From VXMF01 sp965206775 (GTDB lineage: Bacteria; Acidobacteriota; Terriglobia; Bryobacterales; UBA6623), in contig CBDBKU010000002.1 in assembly GCA_965206775.1 (NCBI GenBank), positions 930,001 to 994,000 of the forward strand: a stretch of DNA of 64,000 bases, in the 5' to 3' direction. Made by a program: the position numbers and the translations under genes. Every line of letters starts with the position of its first letter. Position 1 is the first letter of the stretch. Below the pieces are notes generated by a model. The model had not been told where the DNA came from. It saw only the letters and a list, made by a program, of their open reading frames with translations, and did no database searches. Positions 43,358-52,142 of the stretch are shown here, one piece after another.

Positions 43358-45460
43358 TCAATCCGGTATCCGGAACGCGACCACCTTACCGCCGGCCGGT
43401 CGGCCCGACTTGCCTCCGCCCGCCGAGATCACCACGTATTGCTTCCCATCAACCATGTACGTGCTCGGCGTCGCGTTCCCGCCAAACGGCAACTTCGCCT
43501 TCCACAGAATCTCTCCCGTTTCTTTGTCAAACGCCCGAAACGTCTCATCCGCCGTGGCCCCGATGAAGATCAAGCCGCCCGCCGTTACGACCGGCCCTCC
43601 ATAGTTCTCCGTGCCCGTCCGCGGAATCCCTCGCGCGGTCAGCTCGGGATACTCGCCGAGGACGACCTTCCACTTGATCTCGCCCGTGTTCAAGTCCACC
43701 GCGTTCAACGTGCCCCAGGGAGGCTTGATCGCCGGATACCCTTCGCCATCGAGCCAGCGCCGAAAGCCCGCAAAGGAATACGGCGGGTCTCCCAGCCGGG
43801 CACCGCGCGCTCTGCGCCCGAGGTTGGCGTACTCCGACTGAGGCTTTTCCCGACCGAACAAGTAGTCGACGATCGCCTGCCGCTGACCCGCCCCGAGAGA
43901 GCCGAACCCCGGCATCCTTCCCCCACCCCCGTCTTTCACCACTCCGGCGACGTACTCGGCCGTTCCCGATTCGGCGATCTCGAGCAACGACGGAAGGCCC
44001 GCATCCACGTCGCCCGCACGATCGATCCCATGGCAATACGAGCAGTGAATGCGGTAACCGCGCTCGCCCATCGAAAGCAGCTCTCCGTCCTCGCCCCGCG
44101 TCGAAACCAACTGATAGATCCACGGCATTTCGTTCACGTTGACGTAATAGATCCCGTCCGGGTCCGCCGCCCCGCCGCCCCATTCCATCCCCCCGTCGAA
44201 ACCCGGAAAGAGGATTGTCTCCTTCAATCTCGGCGCCGGGAACGCCCCGTACGAACCGACCAGCTCGTAACGCAGTTTGGTCATGGCCGCCGCTTCAGGC
44301 GAGACACTCGAAACGTCGTCCACCGTATAGATCTGCCGCGTCAACGGCGGCGGCTTCGTCGGAAACGGCTGCGTCGGCCAAGTCTCCACGCCCGGCAAGC
44401 TGCTCTGCGGAACCGGCTTCTCATGGATCGGCCACAGCGGCTCGCCCGTCACGCGGTCGAAGACGAACAGCAACCCGTTCTTCGTCCCCTGCGCCAAGAC
44501 GTCGATCTTGAGCCCGTGGTGCGTCACCGTCAGCAGCACGGGCGTCGTCGGCAGGTCTTTGTCGAGCAAGTCGTGGTGAACCAGCTGCTGATGCCAAATC
44601 CTCTTGCCGGTTTTGGCGTCTAACGCGATCACCGAATTTGCAAAGAGATTCGCCCCGTGGCGGTCGCCTCCCCAAAAATCAGGCCAGGCGGTCTCGGTCG
44701 GCGCATAGACGATGCCCCGCTCCTCGTCGAGCGACAGCCCAGACCAATTCGACGCCCCGCCGGCGGTCTTGTACGAATCCGGGTCCCAAGAGTGGTACCC
44801 GTACTCGCCGGGACGCGGAATCGTATAGAAGACCCACTCCATCTCGCCGCTGCGCACGTCATACGCCCGAATCGTGCCCGGCCCGGTGGTGTTGCCGCCG
44901 ACGATGTAACGGGTCTCGTAGATCACCCCCGGCGTATTGATCATCACGTTCGGTGGCCCTGGCCGGTCATGAACCTCGATGCCCTCGCCAAGGTGAATCG
45001 AGCCGCCTTTGCCAAAGCTCTCGATCAGCTTGCCCGTATCGGCGTCAAGCGCATACAAATACGTCCCCACACCCGTAAAGATGCGCCGATCCTCGCGATC
45101 CTCCCAATAGACGACGCCCCGCTGCCGTGCGGCGATCCTTCCCTTGAAGACGCTCGCCGGATTCCAACGCCAGATCTCCTTACCAGTCGCCGCATCGAGC
45201 GCCATCACCTTCCGTTTTGGCGAAACGGTATAGAGCACGCCCCTGACGACCAGCGGATTGGCCTGAAACTCCCCGCGGTCGCCGGTGTCGAACGTCCAGG
45301 CCACCTCGAGTTGGCCAACGTTGCTCTTGTTGATCTGGTCTAGCGTCGAATAATGCGAACGGTCCTTACCGCCCAGATACACGGGCCACTCAAGATCACT
45401 CGCCCCGCCAGGCACGCAACACAGCAGCACCCAAAGCAGGCCCGGCTTTCGCGTTCTCAT
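43358..45460 (-). CDS. PQQ-dependent dehydrogenase with internal haem c domain
   Basis: A 700-residue quinoprotein of the membrane/periplasmic glucose or alcohol dehydrogenase type. A signal peptide (MRTRKPGLLWVLLCCVPGG) precedes the propeller (LEWPVYLGGKDRSHYSTLDQ, VMALDAATGKEIWRWNP, GVVYWEDREDRRIFTG, VIALDAKTGKRIWHQQLVHHD). Within it, at about residues 470-545, sits a cytochrome c domain with haem motif CSYCH and a distal Met region (RMPGFGSLG). The last part, TFRAFDKETGEILWKAKLPF and GKQYVVISAGGGKSG, returns to the propeller. It oxidises a sugar or alcohol and passes electrons through haem. Substrate not inferable. Confidence 0.88.
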   Translation of the reverse strand: MRTRKPGLLWVLLCCVPGGASDLEWPVYLGGKDRSHYSTLDQINKSNVGQLEVAWTFDTGDRGEFQANPLVVRGVLYTVSPKRKVMALDAATGKEIWRWNPASVFKGRIAARQRGVVYWEDREDRRIFTGVGTYLYALDADTGKLIESFGKGGSIHLGEGIEVHDRPGPPNVMINTPGVIYETRYIVGGNTTGPGTIRAYDVRSGEMEWVFYTIPRPGEYGYHSWDPDSYKTAGGASNWSGLSLDEERGIVYAPTETAWPDFWGGDRHGANLFANSVIALDAKTGKRIWHQQLVHHDLLDKDLPTTPVLLTVTHHGLKIDVLAQGTKNGLLFVFDRVTGEPLWPIHEKPVPQSSLPGVETWPTQPFPTKPPPLTRQIYTVDDVSSVSPEAAAMTKLRYELVGSYGAFPAPRLKETILFPGFDGGMEWGGGAADPDGIYYVNVNEMPWIYQLVSTRGEDGELLSMGERGYRIHCSYCHGIDRAGDVDAGLPSLLEIAESGTAEYVAGVVKDGGGGRMPGFGSLGAGQRQAIVDYLFGREKPQSEYANLGRRARGARLGDPPYSFAGFRRWLDGEGYPAIKPPWGTLNAVDLNTGEIKWKVVLGEYPELTARGIPRTGTENYGGPVVTAGGLIFIGATADETFRAFDKETGEILWKAKLPFGGNATPSTYMVDGKQYVVISAGGGKSGRPAGGKVVAFRIPD

Positions 45461-45537
45461 ACAGAGATTGTCACAAGTTCGACGTCACGGCAACGCGGAC
45501 AAGAAGACCAAACTGAGCGCCCATAGGAAAGACCCTC

Positions 45538-45693
45538 TCACTGCGCGGAGTGTTCGATCAAGCCGGGGCGTAGGCGTGCGGTGCCTCTTTGGGCCGCACG
45601 CTCCTTGCGGAAACAGCGGTAGACCATGGCGGCGGTTTTCCAACGGCCGTCTTGCTGGATCTCTGGCAGCTTGGCAACGGCCTTGCTGGGGGA
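45538..45693 (-). pseudogene. Possible integrase C-terminal remnant
   Basis: The end of a minus-strand frame reads SPSKAVAKLPEIQQDGRWKT then AAMVYRCFRKERAAQRGTAR, resembling the last helices of tyrosine recombinases (GRWKSxxMVxRY...). About 50 residues only. It lies 160 bp from a tRNA-like sequence, a usual arrangement for integrated islands. Confidence 0.4.
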
Positions 45694-45847
45694 TTGGGCA
45701 CTGCCGGCTCGTCGGCTGTTGCGCGAATGTTGGCAGCATCGCGGCCGGTGCGGTTGGGCCATCGGCGTATTTGCCGGACAGCGGAGCGGCGCAGGCAGAG
45801 ATCGGAGCTTTCGCGGCAATGCGAAGAAGAACGCCGCGAACCTGCCG

Positions 45848-45935
45848 GCGGCCTGGTGGGAATCGAACCCACGAATAAAGGTATTGCAGACCTCTTGGCG
45901 GATGAATCTAAATCATTGTTCCAGAACCGCCCGAT
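45848..45935 (-). tRNA. Degenerate tRNA-Leu(UAG)-like sequence
   Basis: On the minus strand, the T arm GTGGG-TTCGATT-CCCAC is at 45872-45856, a variable-arm hairpin (AGGT...ACCT) at 45893-45879, and an anticodon-like loop TTTAGAT (UAG) in a 4-bp stem at 45916-45902. A long variable arm fits class II tRNAs such as Leu. I cannot find a pairing D stem or 5' acceptor strand, so it may be only the 3' part of a tRNA copied at an integration site. Confidence 0.4.
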
Positions 45936-46063
45936 GGCAATTGGAAATCTCGGCGACGGTGCCCGAGACAACATTGGCACGGAGCGAAGAGGATTGGGCC
46001 GGTTGCACTGCGAGGGTATCAGTAACGCCTGACAGTACGTACCGTGATTCGTTACGCTAGGGA

Positions 46064-46345
46064 TTGATCCGGAGCTTTGCAGGCAAGCGCTCGGCGGCGA
46101 TCTTTGCGGGTCATGCCATTCGTGGCTTGCCGTTGCAGGTCCAGCCGCGGGCTCGAGCGAAGCTTCTGGTGATTGATGCGGCTGTTCGGCTTGATGATCT
46201 CCGTTCACCGCCTGGCAATCGCCTTGAGGCGCTGCGGGGCGGCCGACGAGGCCAGTACAGTATTCGTATCAACGATCAATGGCGGATCTGTTTCGTCTGG
46301 AGCGATGGCGAAGCATGGGATGTCGAGATCACCGATTACCATTGA
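46064..46345 (+). CDS. higB: HigB-type toxin
   Basis: A 93-residue RelE/HigB mRNA interferase: MIRSFAGKRSAAIFAG at the start, GNRLEALRGGRRGQYSIRIN in the middle, and DQWRICFVWSDGEAWDVEIT then DYH at the end, the classic host-inhibition-of-growth layout. The start is TTG at 46064 by homology. It ends 12 bp before higA, toxin first, as is usual for hig operons. It cleaves mRNA on the ribosome when HigA is degraded. Confidence 0.85.
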   Translation: MIRSFAGKRSAAIFAGHAIRGLPLQVQPRARAKLLVIDAAVRLDDLRSPPGNRLEALRGGRRGQYSIRINDQWRICFVWSDGEAWDVEITDYH

Positions 46346-46357
46346 GGAGGAGCGAGC

Positions 46358-46756
46358 ATGACCATCAAGCGCGAAGACTTGGACCGGCGAGCGATTGACT
46401 TCTCCGATGTAGCTACCGAGCGGCTGCTGCCGCCCGTGCATCCTGGTGAGATTCTGCGAGACGAATTCCTAAGGCCGCTGGGGCTCAGCGTTTATCGGCT
46501 CGCCCGCGCGCTCAAAATTTCGCGGCCGCGGCTAAACGACTTAGACGTCGCGGAGTTTACCACCGATACCGCGCTTCGCCTAGGGCGCTACTTTGGCACG
46601 ACGCCGGAGTTCTGGATCAATCTCCAGGCACGACACGATCTGGATGTCGCCGAGCGGACGTTGCGTTTGGAGATCGAGCGGGAGCCACCGCGCTTCGTAG
46701 AGCCTCACGCCACGAATGCAGATCCCGTCTCCTTCGACCGCGCCGGAGCGGGATGA
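46358..46756 (+). CDS. higA: HigA-type antitoxin
   Basis: A 132-residue antitoxin with the VHPGEILRDEFLRPLGLSVY motif and a helix-turn-helix (RLARALKISRPRLNDLDVAE, then FTTDTALRLGRYFGTTPEFW, INLQARHDLD). It neutralises the HigB just upstream and represses the operon. GAGGAGCGAGC precedes the ATG. This pair looks complete and functional. It is a different HigA subtype from those at 40.4 and 56.5 kb, so cross-neutralisation is not assured. Confidence 0.88.
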   Translation: MTIKREDLDRRAIDFSDVATERLLPPVHPGEILRDEFLRPLGLSVYRLARALKISRPRLNDLDVAEFTTDTALRLGRYFGTTPEFWINLQARHDLDVAERTLRLEIEREPPRFVEPHATNADPVSFDRAGAG

Positions 46757-46840
46757 ATAGAGCCGGCAAGCCGGAAGCAGTCGACAGACCCGGAGCTAGT
46801 CATGTATTGACAGGGCCCAGAACATTGCCAGTTCAAGGCC

Positions 46841-47290
46841 TTGGGGAATGGAGGCGCGGGTGTCAACCGTTTGTGCGTGGATCTGCAGTATCAGGGCTCT
46901 GTTCGGCGGATTGAGCCTTATTCCCTGCGGCGCACTCAGGACGGAGATATAGTCTTGCACGCGATAAGAGCATCCGATGGTAAGCACCGCAGCTACCGAA
47001 TTGACCGCATCGAGGGCGTTCGGACTACCGGCCAGAGTCATGTCCCGCGCTATGCGGTGGAATTGAGCCCACAAGGCACTGTTGCCATCGCACCGAGTAC
47101 AACCCGGTCAGCGCCGGTAGCGCGGCCCCGTCAGCCGAGACGCGCCGAACCACGCAGACCCAGCCGGGCAACTTGGCCCACCGGGCTGCGCTACATCTAT
47201 GAATGCGCCAATTGTGGCAAGCGATTCACACGCAAAAGGATGACTTCCCAGCTCAACCCGCATAGAGACAAGTCCGGCTATCAATGCCCC
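46841..47290 (+). CDS. WYL-like protein with C-terminal zinc finger, N-terminus lost
   Basis: About 150 codons reading LCVDLQYQGSVRRIEPYSLR, LHAIRASDGKHRSYRIDRIE, VPRYAVELSPQGTVAIAPS and then a Pro/Arg-rich linker and YECANCGKRFTRKRMTSQLN with a later CPG (a C2HC-like finger). This is the WYL-type ligand domain arrangement joined to a zinc ribbon, a type seen beside phage-defence and mobile genes. The frame opens with TTG; no signal of a proper start or ribosome site exists, so the N-terminal part was probably lost. The frame continues beyond 47290 only as junk. Confidence 0.5.
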
Positions 47291-47340
47291 GGGGTCTGGC
47301 GGCGATCTACGTTGATACACGGCATTCACAGAACCACTTG

Positions 47341-47611
47341 GTCAACTCGGGCACTGGAGAGGTCGTGTGCACGCCGCTTCAGGCGCACAACGTATCGATC
47401 CTGATGATCGAGCTGATCGACTAGCTGAACCAGAAAAGCAATGTCCACCCGGTGCTGCTCACGGGAATCGCCCACTTCCAACTCAGCCACATCCACCGCT
47501 TCTTGGACGGCAACGGCCGGACCTCGCACGTGCTTTCGACCCGGCTGCAAGGCCGGGTACAACTTCAAGCGCCTCTTCGCGATCAGCGAGTTGTACGACC
47601 GGGGCCGGCAA
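47341..47611 (+). pseudogene. Fic-domain protein remnant
   Basis: Frame one reads VNSGTGEVVCTPLQAHNVSI LMIELID-stop-LNQKSNVHP, VLLTGIAHFQLSHIHRFLDG NGRTSHVLST; the Fic motif HxFxxGNGR is present as HRFLDGNGR. A TAG replaces a Trp codon and, after LST, the frame shifts to GYNFKRLFAISELYDRGRQ. So this AMP-transferase-like gene has one stop and one frameshift and lacks both ends. Confidence 0.65.
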
Positions 47612-47809
47612 AGAATCGGATTCAGCTTGTTTGAGGTGGCAACCAATCCCGCCCGTCCGGGGTCCAACGTTCTTACTGCTATGCACCCGAGACAACCGCC
47701 AATCCTTCGCGTTGCCCCCGGGATTGGGCGCCGCTCGCGCCAATTGGTTAGCGGTCGCGCAACGAACCTGGCACGCCTCGATGCCGCCGCGTTCGGAATT
47801 CCGGCACGA

Positions 47810-48334
47810 TTGGTCCGCTCGATTGTTCGCGTTGCACGGTTTACTTGCATTGCGCTGCTCCTTGCGCAAACCGCGGCCTCGCAGGGCTTCATATCAGTGC
47901 CTCTCGACGAGAACGGCAATCCCGTCCTACCTCCCAGCGCGGTACTCGAAGCAGCCTACAGCATCGACACCATCGGGGGGACCGGACACCAGGGCTATGG
48001 CGGTGACGGCGGACCCGCCACCGACGCGATATTCCACACTCCATCCAGTGTCGCCGTCGATGCAGCCGGGAACGTGTACGTGGCCGACCGGAACACTAAC
48101 CGGGTGCGTAGAACGCCTCTGGAACGCTACTCGCTGGCACAGGGCGGCAGGGTACAGCCGGGGACGGCGGGCCGGCTACTGATGCGCGATGCGATTGCTA
48201 GACGCCGACGGCAACATCTATGTCGCCGGCGGCCTCGGGCACCGTGTTCGGCGACGCATCGGGGACGATCACCACCGTGCGGGCACAGGGGTGCAAGCCG
48301 CGGGACGGCGGACCAGCAGCCGAGGCGCAGCTAA
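47810..48334 (+). pseudogene. 5' part of NHL-repeat protein, frameshifted copy
   Basis: From TTG 47810 the frame gives a signal peptide (RFTCIALLLAQTAASQGF) and the first NHL blade (GTGHQGYGGDGGPATDAIFH, VAVDAAGNVYVADRNTNRVR). After about 48110 it goes out of frame; several small indels relative to the second copy at 49.2-50.2 kb (net loss about 37 nt) disrupt it until the frame that runs on from 48220. The start codon is uncertain. Confidence 0.6.
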
Positions 48335-50223
48335 GCCGCCCTAACGCGATCGCGGTTGATGGCGAAGGCAACGTCTACATCGCTGAATATGGCACACATC
48401 AGGTGCGAAAGATTGACGTTGGCGGCACCATCACCGGATTTGCTGGAAACGGAGTGAAGGGAAACGGAGGAGATGGTGGCCCCGCTTCGGACGCGCAGCT
48501 GGATTTCGTGAACGGCCTGACGGTCGATGCGGCTGGCAACATCTACTTGGCGGACATGAATCAGGCCAGAGTTCGCAAGGTCGATCCTTCAGGCATGATC
48601 GCCACAGTCGCGGGGACGGGGATGGGAGGATGGTCGGGCGACGGCGGTCCTGCCACTGAGGCCCGGATCAGTACCCCCGCGGGCATAGCAGTGGACGCGG
48701 AGGGAAATCTCTTCGTGACCGAGTACTGGCCTGGCCGGATCCGGAAGGTCGGTCCGGACGGAATCATCACGACAATCGCAGGTACGAGCAAGCAGGAATC
48801 TTCCGGGGACATGGGCCTGGCAACCAGAGCCGGTCTCGACCGGCCCAGCGCAATCGCAGTAGGTCCCGTCGGGAATCTCTTCATCACCGAAGCCTTTGGG
48901 CACAAGATTCGAATCCTGAGGCCTGTTGCCCAGCGGTCGGCGTTCACGCTGACACTGGGTTCGAGCGGGGATGAGGTCTTGCTCACGGTTGCCGAAAACG
49001 GGGTCGTGAGAATGGGTGACCGGCCGCTCCTCAACGGATTCGAAGTCACGGCCCGTGATGGCACGGAGTATTCGATTTCGCAGACTCCGGCCGGGGTGAT
49101 TGTTGCCACTTACCTCCCGGAGCGGTTCGTTGCTGTTGACGATCGAGGCGGCAATCCCATTCCGCTGTCAGTGGGCGCACCCGACGGAGCTTTCATCATC
49201 GACGTCATCGGGGGGACCGGACACCGCGGATTCGGTGGTGACGGCGGACCCGCGACCAAGGCGGTATTCCGCACTCCAGACGGTGTGGCTGTGGATGCAG
49301 CCGGGAACGTGTACGTGGTCGACCGGAACAATAACCGGGTGCGTAGAATCGACGCCTCTGGAGCAGTTTCTACGATCGCTGGCACCGGGCGTCAGGGCAC
49401 GTCCGGGGATGGCGGGCCGGCTACTGAGGCGCAGCTCTTCAATCCCAGTGCGATCGCTCTAGACGCTGATGGCAACATTTATGTCGCCAGTTCCCTTGGG
49501 CATTGTGTTCGCAAGATCGACGGAGCGGGCGCAATCACGACGATCGCGGGCACAGGGGCGCAAGGGTCGAGTGGAGACGGCGGGCCAGCAATCGAGGCGC
49601 AGCTTGACCGCCCCAATGCGATCGCGGTTGATGCCGAACGCAACGTTTACGTTGCTGAACACGGCTCGCACAGGGTGCGAAAGATTGATGCTGCGGGCGT
49701 CATAACAGGGTTTGCCGGAACCGGAGTGAAGGGAAATGGAGGGGACGGCGGGCCCGCCAGAGAAGCACAGCTGGATTTCGTGAATGGCTTGGCGGTCGAT
49801 GCGGCTGGCAATGTCTACTTGACAGACATGAATCAGGCTCGAGTTCGAAGGGTCGACCCTGCCGGCACGATTGACACAGTTGTCGGGACGGGGACGAGCG
49901 GATGGTCGGGCGACGGTGGTCCAGCCACTCAGGCCCGGATCGCTACTCCTGCGGGGGTAGCCGTGGATTCTGCGGGGAATCTCTTCGTCACTGAGTACTG
50001 GGCTGGCCGGATTCGCAAAGTCGGCCCCGACGGAATCATCACGACGATCGCAGGCACGGGTCGCCAGGAATCCACCGGGGACATGGGCCTGGCGGTCGAA
50101 GCCAGTCTGGACCGGCCCAGTGCAATTGCCGTAGACTCTGCGGGGAATCTCTTCGTCACCGAAGCCTTCGCAAACCGGGTGCGGAAACTCAGGCCTACTG
50201 GCAGCAAGTACGGGACTCGCTGA
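48220..50223 (+). CDS. NHL-repeat beta-propeller protein
   Basis: A 667-codon frame encoding two six-bladed-propeller-like runs of NHL repeats, each with the pattern GxIxTxAGTGxxGxxGDGGPAxxAxLxxPxGxAVDxxGNxYVADxxNxRVRKID. Between them (residues of about 245-320) is a beta-rich spacer with QRSAFTLTLGSSGDEVLLTV. Residues 1-25 are not a native start: the true gene began about 47.8 kb with a signal peptide, and the frames were split by indels. It is probably a secreted carbohydrate- or peptide-binding scaffold. The second half (49.2-50.2 kb) is intact; the first half is decayed. Confidence 0.75.
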   Translation: MSPAASGTVFGDASGTITTVRAQGCKPRDGGPAAEAQLSRPNAIAVDGEGNVYIAEYGTHQVRKIDVGGTITGFAGNGVKGNGGDGGPASDAQLDFVNGLTVDAAGNIYLADMNQARVRKVDPSGMIATVAGTGMGGWSGDGGPATEARISTPAGIAVDAEGNLFVTEYWPGRIRKVGPDGIITTIAGTSKQESSGDMGLATRAGLDRPSAIAVGPVGNLFITEAFGHKIRILRPVAQRSAFTLTLGSSGDEVLLTVAENGVVRMGDRPLLNGFEVTARDGTEYSISQTPAGVIVATYLPERFVAVDDRGGNPIPLSVGAPDGAFIIDVIGGTGHRGFGGDGGPATKAVFRTPDGVAVDAAGNVYVVDRNNNRVRRIDASGAVSTIAGTGRQGTSGDGGPATEAQLFNPSAIALDADGNIYVASSLGHCVRKIDGAGAITTIAGTGAQGSSGDGGPAIEAQLDRPNAIAVDAERNVYVAEHGSHRVRKIDAAGVITGFAGTGVKGNGGDGGPAREAQLDFVNGLAVDAAGNVYLTDMNQARVRRVDPAGTIDTVVGTGTSGWSGDGGPATQARIATPAGVAVDSAGNLFVTEYWAGRIRKVGPDGIITTIAGTGRQESTGDMGLAVEASLDRPSAIAVDSAGNLFVTEAFANRVRKLRPTGSKYGTR

Positions 50224-50652
50224 TACTGGATGCGAGCCGAAGAACAGGAGCGCACATGCTTGCCGCCAGGAACGGCTCGCAAGAAAGCGCGACGCAATCG
50301 GCGCAGACTGTTTCCGGCTTGCGCCTCCTCGCATCGTGGTAGTCGATCCGGCATGCGGCCGACGGAAGCCCGGGACCTCGGACGATGCATCAATCGATCG
50401 CTCCGACGAGAGGCTACCCCAGCAAGGAGCCACGAATCGGCGCCTGACTGGGGTGCCCGGCCTTGGCAAGCCGGGCATCTCAGCCTCTCGTACACCACTA
50501 CAAGGGACGCGACCGGGTGACTCGGGTCGGGCGCACTAGACAGGAGTAGACCCCGGAAGAAACGCCGGTCCCTCATGCCCGCGTGCAGTCCGCCCCCGCT
50601 CCAGAGATAGTATTCGAATGGATTCTTTGTCGCGTCATCACGAGTTCGGAGT
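50224..50652. other. Gap with no supported gene
   Basis: About 430 bp between the NHL gene and an integrase tail. Frames on both strands lack recognisable domains. Confidence 0.35.
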
Positions 50653-50793
50653 CTAAACACACGTTCCACACCCTACGACTGCGCCCCACTGGTCCATCAG
50701 CTGCCGACGCTCCGCCAGAAGGTCAGATCGTACATAGGCTTACTCGGCGCTGCTTCCGACATGGTGCGCGAGACTCAGTGCCATGACGGCTCG
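50653..50793 (-). pseudogene. Second tyrosine integrase C-terminal tail
   Basis: Minus-strand reading HRAVMALSLAHHVGSSAE-stop-AYVRSDLLAERRQLMDQWGA VVGCGTCV-stop. It matches the integrase tail at 39.4 kb (HAVMELCLAHNVGISVEQAY ARSDLPAKRRRLMDG). A TAA replaces one codon just before the catalytic Tyr region. Its upstream part is cut off by the IS6-like relic. Confidence 0.6.
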
Positions 50794-51468
50794 GTGAAGT
50801 CACTCTGTCGAGGTCGCCGCTTCCCGCCTAAGATCATCAGTCACGCCGTGTGGCTGTACCATCAGTGCACCCTGAGTCCCCGCGACATCGAGGACCTGCT
50901 CGCCGAGGGCGGCGTCACCTTGTCCTGCGAGGAGTTCCGGTTCTGGTGTCGCAAGTTCGGTCCCGCGCGTGCTCGGAACCTGTGCAGTCGGCAAGGTCGC
51001 CTTGGCGATGCCTGGCAGGTTGATGAGGCGTTCATCAGGATCTGCGGGGAACGCCGCTATCGCTGGAGAGCCGTGGTCCACGACCTCGCCGTCGTGGATA
51101 CCCTAGTCAGGCGCCGTCGGCACGCAAGACCCGCCAGGCGCTTCTTCCGCAAGCTCTTGAAGGGGCACGGGAGGCCGCCATGGCAGCTGGTCACCGACCG
51201 GCCGGGAAGCCATGCGGCTACCGCCGGGACCTCGGCCTGTTGCCTATTCATCGAACCGGGCCGTACGAGAACAACCGGACCGAAGCGTCCCACCAGCGCC
51301 AGCGGGAGCGCCACTTCAAGCCGGTAGCTAGCGCAGCCTTTCCTCGCGGTCCGCGCTGCCATGCAAAACGCATTCCGGGTCGAGCGCCAGCGTCTCAATG
51401 CGATTCATCATCGACCGTGTCGTGAGCGGGCCTCCAACGCCTGGAAACTGGCGACGCTCGTCAACTGA
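50794..51468 (+). pseudogene. IS6-family transposase, multiply broken
   Basis: The front reads GRRFPPKIISHAVWLYHQCT LSPRDIEDLLAEGGVTLSCE, WQVDEAFIRICGERRYRWRA V, with the first Asp of IS6/IS26-type transposases. Farther on, blocks appear in other frames: YRRDLGLLPIHRTGPYENNR TEASHQRQRERHFKP and AMQNAFRVERQRLNAIHHRP CRERASNAWKLATLVN up to TGA 51466. At least two frameshifts and some loss occurred. Inactive. Confidence 0.65.
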
Positions 51469-51686
51469 GAGGGGATCCACGCATCGATCGTAGGATCAGA
51501 ACCGCTTCTGCGAGAATAACGACGCCGACGGATCGTGGTTGAGTCTGGGTCGCAGGCGGACTTGTCGAGTTCCCGCAGGAGTTCCTCGCCCGCATGCAGG
51601 CCGCCCCCTGGCGACAGCGTGGTCTCGTTTTCCGGCGGCTTCGTTTCTGGCAGAAAACGTCTCAGTCTGTGACAGCATGCACCGAA

Positions 51687-52142
51687 ATGTGCCGCTGGCG
51701 GCCCCTCATCACGACGGCGACGCTCCTGATCGGCTCGTTCGCCGGCGTTTCCTCAAGTCATCCGAGCGAGTTCTCGGATGCGCCGACGTTCACTTTCGAC
51801 TTCCATCGGGGGCCCCAGGGATTCGTTGGCGGCTTCGCAGACTATCCCCCCGCCCAGGCACCAATCTACGAGCTGGCTTCCGACCACCGGACCCTTCCGC
51901 CCCCGCTGGAGTCGCAGGCTGGCCTCTTCCTCTCCGGAGTCAACCGGAGCGACGATCTCTTCATGTTCCTCAAGGGCGCCGTGAGCGGCCTGCGGCCCGG
52001 TGCCCACTATACGGTTACCGTTAGTTTGGAGGTCGCCACCGACACCCCCGCAGGGTGTTTCGGTGTCGGCGGCTCACCGGGCGAGAGCGTCTGGATCAAG
52101 GCTGGCGTGACCGCCGAGGAACCGCTCCCGGTCCGCGAAGGC
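51687..52142 (+). pseudogene. Secreted Cache protein, 5' half (cut by IS)
   Basis: First 152 codons of an exported protein: signal peptide RPLITTATLLIGSFAGVSS, then FTFDFHRGPQGFVGGFADYP, LPPPLESQAGLFLSGVNRSD, DLFMFLKGAVSGLRPGAHYT and GVGGSPGESVWIKAGVTAEE PLPVREG. Exactly here an IS is inserted; the rest of the same protein (starting SYLRMNIDIGNQSRSGTQAV) resumes at 53829 in frame. ATG 51687 is the natural start. The N-terminal domain is beta-rich and Cys-poor; its function is unknown. Confidence 0.75.
52133..52142 (+). repeat. Target-site duplication, left copy
   Basis: CCGCGAAGGC here and at 53819-53828 flank the inserted IS; removing the IS and one copy restores an uninterrupted reading frame. 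Confidence 0.75.

Noticed and set aside
48000..50200. Possible CRISPR or short tandem array because of repeated GGAGACGGCGGGCC-like units
   Set aside because: The repeats are the codons of NHL blades (GDGGPA) at protein-repeat spacing inside a coding frame.
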